Shown here: positions 6,596 to 15,633 of the stretch, piece by piece
Position numbering within the stretch: the first letter of the stretch is position 1
How the letters are laid out: every line of letters begins with the position of its first letter
Assembly: GCF_019457515.1 (NCBI RefSeq)
Contig: NZ_CP080421.1
Span: forward strand, 62,001 to 126,000
Direction of reading: 5' to 3'
From: Shewanella mesophila
GTDB lineage: Bacteria; Pseudomonadota; Gammaproteobacteria; Enterobacterales; Shewanellaceae
Length of the DNA stretch: 64,000 nt
Notes under the pieces: model-generated
The model's database searches: none
What the model was told of the DNA's origin: nothing
What the model saw: the letters and a program-made list of their open reading frames with translations, nothing else
Translations under genes and position numbers: made by a program

Positions 6596-9451
6596 ATGAA
6601 GTTAACTCGCAAATCAAACGAGGCACCGGCAGTTGCTAAGCCAAGCTTAGGCATCAGCCGTCGTCAATTCATGAAGCATGCAGGTATCACAACTGGTGGT
6701 ATCGCGGCAGCCTCTCTTCTCGGTACCGGCATGATGCGCCGCGCCGAAGCGAAAGATATTCCACACGATGCACCAATCGAAATTAAGCGCACCGTATGTA
6801 GTGCCTGTGCGGTCGGTTGTGGTCTGTACGCCGAAGTACAAAATGGTGTCTGGACGGGTCAGGAACCAGCATTTGATCACCCATTCAACGCCGGTGGTCA
6901 CTGTGCCAAAGGGGCTGCGCTGCGTGAACATGGTCATGGTGAGAAGCGTCTTAAGTACCCAATGAAGTTGGTCGACGGCAAGTGGAAGAAGCTCTCTTGG
7001 GAGCAGGCCTTCAACGAAGTTGGCGACAAGATGCAGAGCATTCGTCAAGAGTCGGGTCCAGATTCACTCTACTTCATGGGTAGCGCCAAGTTCTCTAACG
7101 AAGGCTGCTACATGTACCGTAAATTCGCGGCCATGTGGGGTACCAACAACGTCGACCACTCGGCACGTATCTGTCACTCTACCACTGTAGCCGGTGTTGC
7201 TAACACCTGGGGTTATGGTGCGCAAACCAACTCTTTCAACGATATTCAGAACGCGAACGCGATCTTCTTCATCGGTTCAAATCCTGCCGAGGCACACCCT
7301 GTTGCCATGCAGCATATCTTGATCGCGAAAGAGAAGAACAACGCCAAGCTCATCGTGGTCGACCCACGTTTCTCTCGCACCGCGGCTCACTCAGATCTGC
7401 ACTGTGCACTGCGTCCTGGTACCGATATTCCTTTCATCTACGGTATGCTTTGGCACATCTTCGAAAACGGCTGGGAAGACAAGACCTTCATCCAGCAGCG
7501 CGTATTCGAAATGGACACCATCCGTGAAGAGGTGAAGAAGTTCCCACCACAAGAAGTGGCCAACATCACAGGCGTGAGCGAAGAGCAGGTTTATCAAGCG
7601 GCTAAACTGATGGCCGAGAACCGTCCAGGTACTGTTATCTGGTGTATGGGTGGTACTCAACATCATGTGGGTAATGCCAACACTCGCGCTTACTGTATCT
7701 TGCAGCTTGCCCTTGGCAATATGGGTGTTAAAGGTGGCGGTACTAACATTTTCCGTGGTCACGACAACGTACAGGGCGCGACTGATTTAGGTCTGCTGTT
7801 CGATACCCTGCCTGGCTACTACGGCCTGAAGACGGGTTCTTGGAAGCATTGGTCACACGTTTGGGAGCTGGATTTCGATTGGGTTAAGGGCCGTTTCGAC
7901 CAGAACGAATATCTGGGTCGTATCCCAATGAATACCCCTGGTATTCCATGTTCTCGTTGGCACGACGGCGTATTAGAGACGCCTGAGAAGCTAGCGCAGA
8001 AAGATCGCGTTCGTATGGCGTTCTTCTGGGGTCAATCAGTCAACACCGAAACCCGTCAGCGTGATGTGCGTGATGCTCTGGATAAGATGGATACCGTTGT
8101 CGTTGTGGATCCATTCCCAACTATGGCGGGTGTAATGCATCGTCGTAAGAACGGTGTCTATCTGCTGCCTGCGGCGACTCAGTTCGAGACCCAAGGTTCA
8201 GTGTCTAACTCTGGCCGTAGCCAACAGTGGCGTGAGAAGGTGATCGAGCCACTATTCGAATCTAAGACAGATATCGAAATCATGTACCGTCTATCGCAAA
8301 AGCTTGGCTTCGATAAAGAGTACACTAAGCGCATCGCTAAAGATGCCAAAGACATGCTCGTGATCGAAGATATTACTCGAGAAATCAACCGCGGTATGTG
8401 GACCATTGGTATGTCTGGCCAAAGCCCAGAGCGTTTGAAGCTACACACCCAAAATTGGGGTAGCTTCAGCAATAAGACGCTTGAAGCAGAAGGCGGCCCA
8501 GCCAAAGGTGAAACCTATGGTCTGCCTTGGCCATGTTGGGGTACGCCAGAGCAGAAACACCCTGGTACCCAGATCCTCTACAATACAAACAAACACGTGC
8601 TGCAGGGCGGTGGTAACTTCCGTGCCCGTTATGGCGTCGAATACCAAGGCAAGAACCTATTGGCCGAAGGCAGTTTCTCTAAAGGGGCCGAGATTCAGGA
8701 TGGTTACCCAGAGTTCAGCGATAAGCTGCTTAAGCAACTTGGCTGGTGGGATGACTTGACTGCTGAAGAGAAAGCGGAAGCCGAAGGCAAGAACTGGAAG
8801 ACCGATCTTTCAGGTGGTATCCAGCGTGTGGCCATGAAGCATGGTTGTATTCCTTACGGTAACGCAAAGGCCCGCTGTATCGTTTGGACCTTCCCTGATC
8901 AGGTGCCTGTGCACCGTGAGCCACTGTACACGCCGCGTCGTGATCTTGTGTCTAAGTACCCAACATATGATGATATGCAAGTACATCGTCTACCGACGCT
9001 GTATAAGTCAATCCAGCAGAATGACACTGCGGCTAAGTATCCACTAGGTTTGACTTCTGGTCGTCTGGTTGAGTTCGAGGGTGGTGGTGAAGAGTCTCGC
9101 TGTAACCCATGGCTGGCGGAGCTGCAACAAGAGATGTTTGTTGAGATCCACCCAGGCGATGCAGCCGACCGTGGTATCCGTAACGGCGATACCGTATGGC
9201 TGGAAGGCGCCGAAGGTGGCCGCATTAAGATCAAGGCCATGGTTACCCCTCGCGTTAAGCCTGGTGTGACCTGGATGCCATACCACTTCGCTGGTGTGAT
9301 GCATGGTGAGAGCCTAGAGAATAACTATCCAGAAGGTACTGTACCTTATGTGCTCGGTGAGTCGGCGAACACGGCCTTGACCTATGGTTATGACCCTGTG
9401 ACCCAGATGCAAGAAACTAAAGCATCGCTTTGTCAGATCACTAAAGCCTAA
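6596..9451 (+). CDS. fdhA: Formate dehydrogenase catalytic alpha subunit, Cys type (copy 2)
   Basis: A 951-residue formate dehydrogenase alpha subunit, collinear with copy 1. It has the Tat leader SRRQFMKHAG (Arg 22-23) and 4Fe-4S cysteines at 68, 71, 75 and 103 (here CSACAVGCG instead of CSHCSVGCG). The molybdenum-ligand segment SARICHST again has Cys near 193 and no in-frame TGA. Differences from copy 1 are spread along the protein, mostly conservative, so both copies should be active. AGGAG upstream of ATG 6596 supports the start. fdhB2 follows 20 bp downstream. Confidence 0.95.
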   Translation: MKLTRKSNEAPAVAKPSLGISRRQFMKHAGITTGGIAAASLLGTGMMRRAEAKDIPHDAPIEIKRTVCSACAVGCGLYAEVQNGVWTGQEPAFDHPFNAGGHCAKGAALREHGHGEKRLKYPMKLVDGKWKKLSWEQAFNEVGDKMQSIRQESGPDSLYFMGSAKFSNEGCYMYRKFAAMWGTNNVDHSARICHSTTVAGVANTWGYGAQTNSFNDIQNANAIFFIGSNPAEAHPVAMQHILIAKEKNNAKLIVVDPRFSRTAAHSDLHCALRPGTDIPFIYGMLWHIFENGWEDKTFIQQRVFEMDTIREEVKKFPPQEVANITGVSEEQVYQAAKLMAENRPGTVIWCMGGTQHHVGNANTRAYCILQLALGNMGVKGGGTNIFRGHDNVQGATDLGLLFDTLPGYYGLKTGSWKHWSHVWELDFDWVKGRFDQNEYLGRIPMNTPGIPCSRWHDGVLETPEKLAQKDRVRMAFFWGQSVNTETRQRDVRDALDKMDTVVVVDPFPTMAGVMHRRKNGVYLLPAATQFETQGSVSNSGRSQQWREKVIEPLFESKTDIEIMYRLSQKLGFDKEYTKRIAKDAKDMLVIEDITREINRGMWTIGMSGQSPERLKLHTQNWGSFSNKTLEAEGGPAKGETYGLPWPCWGTPEQKHPGTQILYNTNKHVLQGGGNFRARYGVEYQGKNLLAEGSFSKGAEIQDGYPEFSDKLLKQLGWWDDLTAEEKAEAEGKNWKTDLSGGIQRVAMKHGCIPYGNAKARCIVWTFPDQVPVHREPLYTPRRDLVSKYPTYDDMQVHRLPTLYKSIQQNDTAAKYPLGLTSGRLVEFEGGGEESRCNPWLAELQQEMFVEIHPGDAADRGIRNGDTVWLEGAEGGRIKIKAMVTPRVKPGVTWMPYHFAGVMHGESLENNYPEGTVPYVLGESANTALTYGYDPVTQMQETKASLCQITKA

Positions 9452-9471
9452 GTACTGGGAGAATTGCCAAC

Positions 9472-10041
9472 ATGGCTACAATGAAATTTTTATGTGACAC
9501 CAAGCGCTGCATCGAATGTAACGGCTGTGTCACTGCATGTAAGAACGAAAACGACTCTGCATTAGAGTGGGGTATCCAACGTCGCCGCGTGGTGACTATC
9601 AATGATGGTCTGCCTGGCGAGTCATCTATCTCTGTGGCTTGTATGCACTGTACCGATGCGCCTTGTCAGGCAGTTTGTCCAGCAAACTGTTTCTATAAGA
9701 CGGAAGATGGTCTGACGCTGCACAACAAAGATACCTGTATCGGTTGTGGTTACTGCCTCTACGCTTGTCCGTTTGGTGCGCCTCAGTTCCCTAAGAAGGG
9801 CGCTTTTGGCAGCCGCGGCAAGATGGATAAGTGTACCTTCTGTGCTGGTGGTCCTGAAGAGAACCATTCTGATGCCGAGCGTCAGAAGTACGGTTCAAAC
9901 CGCATTGCCGAAGGTAAGTTACCTATGTGTGCCGAGTTGTGTGCGACTAAGTCGCTACTTGCTGGTGATGCTGAGGTTATCTCAAACATCTTCCGCGAGC
10001 GTGTTGCATACCGTGGTTCTAAGAATGCGATTTGGGGTTAA
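9472..10041 (+). CDS. fdhB: Formate dehydrogenase iron-sulfur beta subunit (copy 2)
   Basis: A 189-residue four-cluster Fe-S protein. The cysteine groups CIECNGCVTAC, CMHCTDAPCQAVC, CIGCGYCLYAC, CTFC and CAELC are identical in spacing to copy 1. It lacks the seven C-terminal residues of copy 1, ending at NAIWG. A GGGAG ribosome-binding site precedes ATG 9472. It is expected to link FdhA2 to cytochrome FdhC2 on the periplasmic face. Very high conservation of FdhB compared with FdhC suggests that functional specialisation of the two complexes lies more in the quinone-side subunit. Confidence 0.95.
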   Translation: MATMKFLCDTKRCIECNGCVTACKNENDSALEWGIQRRRVVTINDGLPGESSISVACMHCTDAPCQAVCPANCFYKTEDGLTLHNKDTCIGCGYCLYACPFGAPQFPKKGAFGSRGKMDKCTFCAGGPEENHSDAERQKYGSNRIAEGKLPMCAELCATKSLLAGDAEVISNIFRERVAYRGSKNAIWG

Positions 10042-10068
10042 TCCTCAACTTGTATAACGCCACAATGA

Positions 10069-10094
10069 TCCATGCCGGGCTTGCTCGGTGTGGA
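10069..10094 (+). other. Intercistronic hairpin between fdhB and fdhC (copy 2)
   Basis: TCCATGCCG (10069-10077) can pair with CGGTGTGGA (10086-10094), giving a 9-bp stem with two G-T pairs and an 8-base loop, 15 bp before ATG of fdhC2. No T-tract follows. The sequence differs from the copy 1 hairpin but its position is the same. Confidence 0.55.
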
Positions 10095-10109
10095 CGATAA
10101 GGATGTAAT

Positions 10110-11102
10110 ATGAACAAATGGTTCAAACAATTTAGCGTGATTTTAGCGCTAGTGATTGGTACCACATTCAGTGCGCTGTCATTGGCGCACGATGATGCTA
10201 CCGATCATAGTCATGGGGCAACAGAGGGACAGATCTGGTCTGAGTTACAAGCAGGCGCAACGGGATACACCACCTCTCACGGTCAGTTCCACAATCAGCC
10301 GATCAATAGCTATGATCTGCGGGTATTGGAGCTGCGCAGTGATTGGTTAGCGCCAGCACTCATGGCGGCGTTGTTCGGCATGATCATCATCTTCGTGCTG
10401 TTTATCAAGGTGAACGGTATCTCCAAGTTGCATCATGGCTTCTCGGGTAAGTTAGTGTATCGTTGGTCTAAGTTTGATGTCTCCATCCACTGGTTGGGCG
10501 CGATCCCTTGTCTGCTGCTGATCCTCACGGGTCTGGCATTGTTAGCAGGGCGATTCTTCTTCCAGCCGTACTTGGGTGAAGGCTTCTGGGCTGGGCTGAT
10601 CTATGGTGCCAAACAGATCCACGACTTCATGGCGATTCCGTTCATGATAGGTTGGGCATTGATGACCACACTCTGGGCAAAGAACCAGCTGCCTAAGATG
10701 TATGACGTCAAGTGGTTCATGGTCGTCGGTGGTTACATCAACTTCGGTCCTTTCAAGGGCAAGCACCCGGATGCCGGTTTTGCCAATGCCGGTGAGAAGA
10801 TGTGGTTCTGGGCATTTGCCCTGTTCGGCCTGATCATCTCGGCCTCAGGCATGTTATTGCTGTTCCCGAACCTGTTCGAGCCTAGCCGCACCCTGAGCCT
10901 GATTGCATTGGTACTCCACTCTGTCAGTGCCATCGTTATCTGCGCCTTCTCTATCGTGCATATCTTCATGGCAACCGTGATGTCAGAAGGTGGTATGGAG
11001 TGTATGGTGTCGGGTTACTGTGATGAGAACTGGGCGACCCAGCATCACAACCTTTGGTATGACGAGATTAAAGAAGGCGGCACGCTTAAGTATAAAGAGT
11101 AA
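10110..11102 (+). CDS. fdhC: Formate dehydrogenase cytochrome b556 gamma subunit (copy 2)
   Basis: A 330-residue membrane cytochrome b with an N-terminal signal-like segment, a His-rich stretch after it (HDDATDHSHG), and the same helical plan as copy 1. Candidate haem histidines sit in SIHWLGAIP, QIHDFMAIP, LHSVSAI and SIVHIFMA. The GGYINFGPFKGKHPDAG loop and the C-terminus (GGMECMVSGYCDENWATQHHNLWYDEIKE) are nearly identical to copy 1. The N-terminal ~80 residues and the membrane segments are much more diverged. AAGGAT upstream of ATG 10110 is a modest ribosome-binding site. It is the last gene of operon 2. Confidence 0.92.
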   Translation: MNKWFKQFSVILALVIGTTFSALSLAHDDATDHSHGATEGQIWSELQAGATGYTTSHGQFHNQPINSYDLRVLELRSDWLAPALMAALFGMIIIFVLFIKVNGISKLHHGFSGKLVYRWSKFDVSIHWLGAIPCLLLILTGLALLAGRFFFQPYLGEGFWAGLIYGAKQIHDFMAIPFMIGWALMTTLWAKNQLPKMYDVKWFMVVGGYINFGPFKGKHPDAGFANAGEKMWFWAFALFGLIISASGMLLLFPNLFEPSRTLSLIALVLHSVSAIVICAFSIVHIFMATVMSEGGMECMVSGYCDENWATQHHNLWYDEIKEGGTLKYKE

Positions 11103-11126
11103 TCTTTAAGCTACGAGCTACAAGTG

Positions 11127-11162
11127 AAACACCTCGTCGGGTAACTAACGAGGTGTTTTTTT
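11127..11162 (+). terminator. Rho-independent terminator of fdh operon 2
   Basis: An 11-bp perfect stem (AAACACCTCGT, 11127-11137, with its complement 11148-11158) is followed by T residues to 11162. It is near-identical to the operon 1 terminator at 5892-5925. Confidence 0.9.
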
Positions 11163-11243
11163 ATCTCAGCCACTTGGAAATTAGCTAGGTTGATCTGACT
11201 CGTCTAAGCTCAAGGTATCTTTAAGGCATGGAGATGAGCCGAT

Positions 11244-12626
11244 ATGGAATATAAGGCGGTGCAAGACAGCATGGGGGAGGTCAAGATCCCTGAGGATGCG
11301 CTTTACGGGGCTCAAACGGCGAGAGCGATAAGTAACTTTCCTATTAGTGGTCAATCGCTGCCACGAGACTTTATTCGCGCGTTACTGCTGGCAAAAGTTG
11401 CTGCAGCTGAGGCGAATGCCGAACTCAAGTTGCTGGACCTGCAGATTGCAAAGGCCATCGCAGAAGCGGTGCAGCAGCTGCTGGTTGATCCCGCCATGAT
11501 GCGACATTTTCCTATCGATATATTTCAAACGGGTTCGGCAACGAGTACCAATATGAATGCCAACGAGGTATTAGCGACCTTGGTATCGGCCAAGCTTGGA
11601 CGACAGATTCACGCCAATGATGTCATCAACATGGGCCAGAGTAGTAATGACATCATTCCCAGTGTTATTCATATTAGTGCCTTGCTGGCATTAGATCATT
11701 CGTTATTACCCTCTTTAGACTTGCTAGCGGAAACCATTAAGAAAAAGGCGCTGCAGCTGAGCGGTTATACCAAAACGGGGCGAACCCATTTGATGGATGC
11801 CATGCCAGTGCGTTTTGATCAAGTGCTTAATGGTTGGGCGAGTCAAATAGAACAGTGCCGTGAAATGTTAAAGACGCTGCGTTTGCCTCTGTCTGCGGTT
11901 GCTCAAGGTGGAACCGCCGTTGGCACAGGCGTGAACACTCATAAAGATTTTGGGCGTATCTTCTGTGAAAAATTATCAGTACTGACTCGAGTGGACTTTC
12001 ATCCTGCTGACAATCTGTTCAGTCGTATGGGAAGTCATGATACGGCTGTGTCGCTCTCTGGTCAGCTCAAGTCCACCGCGGTTGCGATTATGAAGATCAG
12101 TAATGACCTGCGCTGGATGAACTCGGGGCCGCTAGCGGGACTTAACGAGATAGCGTTAGAACCACTACAGCCAGGATCTTCCATCATGCCAGGTAAAGTG
12201 AATCCGGTGATCCCTGAGGCTGCTTGTATGGTGGCGGCGCAAGTGATTGGTAATGATGCGGCGATTACTATTGGTGGTCAGTCTGGTAATTTCGAGTTAA
12301 ACGTCATGCAGCCGCTCATCGCGGCGAACCTATTACAGAGCGTTGAGATATTAAGTAATGTTAGCCGACTGTTAGCGAGTAAGGCGGTAGCCAGCTTTAT
12401 TGTCAATCAGGAAAAACTAGAGGAGTCTTTGAGTCGAAATCCCATTTTGGTAACCGCGTTAACTCCGCGAGTCGGTTATGTGCTGGCGGCCAAGATAGTT
12501 AAACAAGCCTATCAGCAGCAACGTCCTATAACCGAGGTCGCTCAAGAGCTGACAGATTTGAGTCAAGATGAGTTAACAAAGCTGCTTGACCCGCAGCGGA
12601 TGACTTATGGCGGGTTAGGGGATTAA
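11244..12626 (+). CDS. fumC: Class II fumarate hydratase
   Basis: A 460-residue member of the fumarase/aspartase superfamily; it reversibly hydrates fumarate to malate in the TCA cycle. Landmarks are YGAQTARAISNFPISG near the N-terminus, TGSATSTNMNANEV, GQSSNDIIPSVIH, the catalytic-His segment KTGRTHLMDAMP, and the superfamily signature GSSIMPGKVNP. IGGQSGNFELNVMQP fits fumarase better than aspartase. The enzyme needs no Fe-S cluster, so it would work under oxidative or iron-poor conditions. ATG 11244 is weakly supported by an upstream GGAGATGAG. It is monocistronic, ending at a shared terminator with the convergent dehydrogenase gene. Confidence 0.9.
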   Translation: MEYKAVQDSMGEVKIPEDALYGAQTARAISNFPISGQSLPRDFIRALLLAKVAAAEANAELKLLDLQIAKAIAEAVQQLLVDPAMMRHFPIDIFQTGSATSTNMNANEVLATLVSAKLGRQIHANDVINMGQSSNDIIPSVIHISALLALDHSLLPSLDLLAETIKKKALQLSGYTKTGRTHLMDAMPVRFDQVLNGWASQIEQCREMLKTLRLPLSAVAQGGTAVGTGVNTHKDFGRIFCEKLSVLTRVDFHPADNLFSRMGSHDTAVSLSGQLKSTAVAIMKISNDLRWMNSGPLAGLNEIALEPLQPGSSIMPGKVNPVIPEAACMVAAQVIGNDAAITIGGQSGNFELNVMQPLIAANLLQSVEILSNVSRLLASKAVASFIVNQEKLEESLSRNPILVTALTPRVGYVLAAKIVKQAYQQQRPITEVAQELTDLSQDELTKLLDPQRMTYGGLGD

Positions 12627-12793
12627 CAGCAATAAGCATAATCACTCGCTTTGTATCAATCACCTAAAGAGACCATTTGCTCGCGGTGCAAATTGGACTC
12701 ATCAATTGGATCGGCCTAGTAGTATTGGTTATTCGCGCTGTCGACTTATTATTTTGGCTGCTACAAAGCGTAACCAGATATTATAAAAAGCAA

Positions 12794-12819
12794 AAGAGAC
12801 TGATTAAGGTCAGTCTCTT
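12794..12819. terminator. Bidirectional terminator between fumC and the iron alcohol dehydrogenase
   Basis: AAGAGACTGA (12794-12803) pairs with its exact complement (12810-12819) around a six-base loop. The plus strand continues CCTAGTTTTGTTT and the minus strand into TTGCTTTTTAT. It suits both convergent genes. Confidence 0.8.
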
Positions 12820-12844
12820 CCTAGTTTTGTTTAGGCTACTTGCT

Positions 12845-14008
12845 TTACCAAGCTTGTTCCAGGATCTCACGGCTAACATCTAAGCCTAGATCGCCAGACT
12901 CCGATAGCGCCGTCATACTATGAGCTTCCAGAGCGTTAACGATATCGTCAATTTGCTCTTTGGCTATATCGTAGTCACGCAGGCGTGTTTTGAGTCCTAC
13001 TTGCTGGAAGAAGGCTTCGGTTTTTGCAATCGCTTGCTCGACGCGGCTCTCTTCATCGCCATCGGTGATATCCCATACGCGTTCCGCGTATTGGAGTAAC
13101 TTAGCGTGCTTTTGGGTTTTACGTACACGCCATACCGATGGCAAGAGTGCGGCCAGAGTCTGTGCGTGATCGATATGAAACAGCGCAGTGAGTTCATGGC
13201 CTATCATGTGTGTGGTCCAGTCGAATGGCACGCCGACACCTATCATGCCGTTAAGCGCTGAAGTGGCACTCCACATCAAGTTCGCTCGCGCTTGATAGTT
13301 TTCTGGTTCGGCTACTGTAATAGGGCCAATTTCGATCAGAGTTCGCATGATCCCTTCAGCCGTTCTGTCTTGTACCCGCCCATCAACAGGATAAGTTGCG
13401 TATTGTTCAAGCACATGAACGAATGCATCAACCACACCGTTAGCCACTTGGATCTTGGGCAAGCTGAAGGTGAGTGTTGGATCTAGCATCGAGAAAGTAG
13501 GGTAGATGCTGGGATGGTTTACGGGGAACTTACCACCTTGGTAGCTGACAACACCAAAGGCGTTCATTTCTGACCCCGTTGCTGGCAAGGTTGCAATAGT
13601 TCCAAGCGGCAATACATCTTTCGCATCGACAGGAACAGGCGCGAATCCATGGAACAGCAGACTGCTGGTATCACCTTCAAACTTGGTCGCGAGGGCAATA
13701 AACTTGGTGCCATCCATCACTGAACCACCGCCAACAGCCAATAAGAAATCAACCGATTCTTTGCGAGCGAGCTCTGCAGCCTCGATTAAGGTTTCATATT
13801 TAGGGTTAGCTTCAATTCCACCAAATTCAATGACGGTGCGTGATCCAAGCGCAGAAATGACTTTGTCTAATGTGCCAAAACGCTTAACGCTACCACCACC
13901 ATAGGTGACCATGACTCGAGCATTTGCAGGGATGAGCTTATCGAGTTCGGCAATTCTATCTTTACCAAAAACGATGTGTGTGGGGTTGCGATAGTCAAAA
14001 TTAAGCAT
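12845..14008 (-). CDS. Iron-containing alcohol dehydrogenase (YqhD/BdhA type)
   Basis: A 387-residue group III metal-dependent alcohol dehydrogenase that interconverts aldehydes and alcohols with NAD(P)H. The nucleotide-binding segments TYGGGSVKRFG and AVGGGSVMDGTKF are present. The iron ligands are in the C-terminal half, in MIGHELTALFHIDHAQ and nearby. Length and the VFGKDRI N-terminus match the NADPH-dependent YqhD/butanol dehydrogenase branch. Candidate ATGs lie at 14014 and 14008; AAGG (complement of 14017-14020) gives 8-bp spacing only to 14008. It is divergent from an AraC-type regulator at 14204, as with E. coli yqhD/yqhC, so aldehyde-induced control is likely but inferred. Confidence 0.88.
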   Translation of the reverse strand: MLNFDYRNPTHIVFGKDRIAELDKLIPANARVMVTYGGGSVKRFGTLDKVISALGSRTVIEFGGIEANPKYETLIEAAELARKESVDFLLAVGGGSVMDGTKFIALATKFEGDTSSLLFHGFAPVPVDAKDVLPLGTIATLPATGSEMNAFGVVSYQGGKFPVNHPSIYPTFSMLDPTLTFSLPKIQVANGVVDAFVHVLEQYATYPVDGRVQDRTAEGIMRTLIEIGPITVAEPENYQARANLMWSATSALNGMIGVGVPFDWTTHMIGHELTALFHIDHAQTLAALLPSVWRVRKTQKHAKLLQYAERVWDITDGDEESRVEQAIAKTEAFFQQVGLKTRLRDYDIAKEQIDDIVNALEAHSMTALSESGDLGLDVSREILEQAW

Positions 14009-14203
14009 AGTCATTACCTTGTTTAGCAAGCTGTAAAATCTGAGGTTAATGTTAGTTGAATTTAACTAAATAGAAATACCCATTGCTGGAGAACGCTTGC
14101 CTATTCCTGTCTTATTTATCTTTTATAGCCTAATTTTGTGTTAATTTAATGCGCTTTCCTGTTTTGGTGATAATATCGCTATCAATGATATATAGGGGAT
14201 GAG

Positions 14204-15073
14204 ATGAGTCATATTGCGAGTTTGATGATGTCGCTGGCGACAAAAGAGGGTGTCAATGATACCGCCGTTGAGGGGATCAAGGTATTTCGCAGCTCAGCCT
14301 ATGGGTCTCGCGGTCCCATGTGCTATTCACAAGGCATTTTGATCGTGGGTCAGGGGAAGAAGCGAGTATATTTAGACGATAAGGTATTCGACTATGATCC
14401 ACAGAACTCTTTGGTGATGACAGTGCCAATGCCTGTTGAATGTGAAACTTTTGCATCAGTCGAAGAGCCAGTATTGGTGTTGATGATAGATATTGATATG
14501 GGTCAGCTTAATCAACTTATTCGCTTGATGGATGAGCATCACAAGCTGCCAAAAAATCTTCACGAATCTCGTCAGTCAGGCTATTTTGTCGCAGTGAATA
14601 ATGAAGATATAGAGTGCTGTGTCGAGCGGCTATTGTTGGCGCTGCAGTCACCCTTAGAAGCGCAGGTCTTGGGCAAACCTATGCTGCAGGAGTTGCTATA
14701 TCGTCTGTTGAGCTTGCCCAATGCCGCTCCGCTGTATGCGTTAGCCTTAAGTCATACGCGGCTGTCACGCATCGACAAGGCGCTGAGCTTTTTACATCGC
14801 AATTATGGGCATAGCGTCGAGGTTGAGCAGCTCGCCTCCTTGGTTAACATGAGTCCTTCTGCTTTTCATCGCTGTTTTAAAGAGGTTACAGCCTCTTCAC
14901 CTATTCAGTATTTAAAGAAAATACGGCTTAACAAAGCAAGAGAGCTACTACAAGAGCAGAAACTGAAAGTAAAAGAGGTTGCTATAGAGGTGGGTTATGA
15001 GAGTGCTGCACAGTTTAGTCGAGAGTTTAAGCGTTACTTTAATCAGAGTCCGGGTGAGTGTGCCCGGCTATAG
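14204..15073 (+). CDS. AraC-family transcriptional regulator
   Basis: A 289-residue regulator. The N-terminal ~180 residues match the AraC_N type sensor domain (CYSQGILIVGQGKKRVYLDDKVFDYDP is characteristic). The C-terminal ~100 residues carry two helix-turn-helix units (VEQLASLVNMSPSAFHRCFKEVT and VKEVAIEVGYESAAQFSREFKRYF). GGGGATGAG precedes ATG 14204. The gene is divergent from the iron alcohol dehydrogenase with 195 bp between them, the arrangement of yqhC-yqhD in enterics. Activation of that dehydrogenase by reactive aldehydes is a reasonable inference. Confidence 0.88.
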   Translation: MSHIASLMMSLATKEGVNDTAVEGIKVFRSSAYGSRGPMCYSQGILIVGQGKKRVYLDDKVFDYDPQNSLVMTVPMPVECETFASVEEPVLVLMIDIDMGQLNQLIRLMDEHHKLPKNLHESRQSGYFVAVNNEDIECCVERLLLALQSPLEAQVLGKPMLQELLYRLLSLPNAAPLYALALSHTRLSRIDKALSFLHRNYGHSVEVEQLASLVNMSPSAFHRCFKEVTASSPIQYLKKIRLNKARELLQEQKLKVKEVAIEVGYESAAQFSREFKRYFNQSPGECARL

Positions 15074-15108
15074 CTGTGCAGACTGGATATATTGTTGTGG
15101 GATGAACA

Positions 15109-15633
15109 TCACAGCTTAATGCACTGTAGTAAGACTACGAAAGGTGGCATATTGTTATGGGCTATGCTGTGGCCTTCTGGTTCTGTGCGGCGCTTTTGGT
15201 GTTGTCGCATGCCGACATCATCGCCTTCGCCAGTCGCATATTCCGGCTCGTCTCCCGCGTCATAGTAGTACCAATCGTCATAGACGTGGGTATGTTTGGG
15301 TAATTCGGCGAGCGTGAGTTTATGCTTTTCCTCGCCGCCGATAGCCTTGAGCTTGCGTACAGACAGATCATTTTCTTGATCATTTGCCGCTAAGGTAACG
15401 CGACCAACCCCCTCGTTATAGCGCTGCCAACCTTCTGGGCAGTTGGCAAGCTCGAAGTAGGCGACAGTTCTGGCTGGAATGATGCTTCCGGATTCGGCGA
15501 TCTGTTTGCTAAGGGCGATGACCTGTTGGCTGTTGGCTAGAGTATTGGTCGCGAGTTCGGTGTATTTGATATAGCCAAAGAGAGCGAGTGAGACGGTGAG
15601 CAACACCGAAACCAATAAGTTCCATTTCATCAT
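15109..15633 (-). CDS. Secreted or anchored tail-collar-like domain protein
   Basis: A 174-residue protein with an N-terminal membrane segment (residues 4-24, NLLVSVLLTVSLALFGYIKY), so it is anchored or exported. The rest resembles the phage tail-collar/microcystin-dependent-protein fold: AYFELANCPEGWQRYNEGVGRVTL, GGEEKHKLTLAELPKHTH, and a C-terminal HNNMPPFVVLLQCIKL. In phage short tail fibres this domain is in structural proteins, but no phage gene is nearby. A Tyr/Asp-rich insertion (DDWYYYDAGDEPEYATGEGDD) sits before the last motif. AAGGA precedes ATG 15633. Function is unknown. Confidence 0.7.
   Translation of the reverse strand: MMKWNLLVSVLLTVSLALFGYIKYTELATNTLANSQQVIALSKQIAESGSIIPARTVAYFELANCPEGWQRYNEGVGRVTLAANDQENDLSVRKLKAIGGEEKHKLTLAELPKHTHVYDDWYYYDAGDEPEYATGEGDDVGMRQHQKRRTEPEGHSIAHNNMPPFVVLLQCIKL

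Noticed and set aside
6647..7048. A long antisense open frame (about 133 codons) inside fdhA2
   Set aside because: It is antisense to a highly conserved catalytic gene, has no ribosome-binding site or domain, and is typical shadow coding in GC-balanced codons.
12677..12883. A 68-codon hydrophobic frame with TTG start on the plus strand between fumC and the alcohol dehydrogenase gene
   Set aside because: It runs through the bidirectional terminator and into the 3' end of the convergent gene; the apparent coding is explained by those features.
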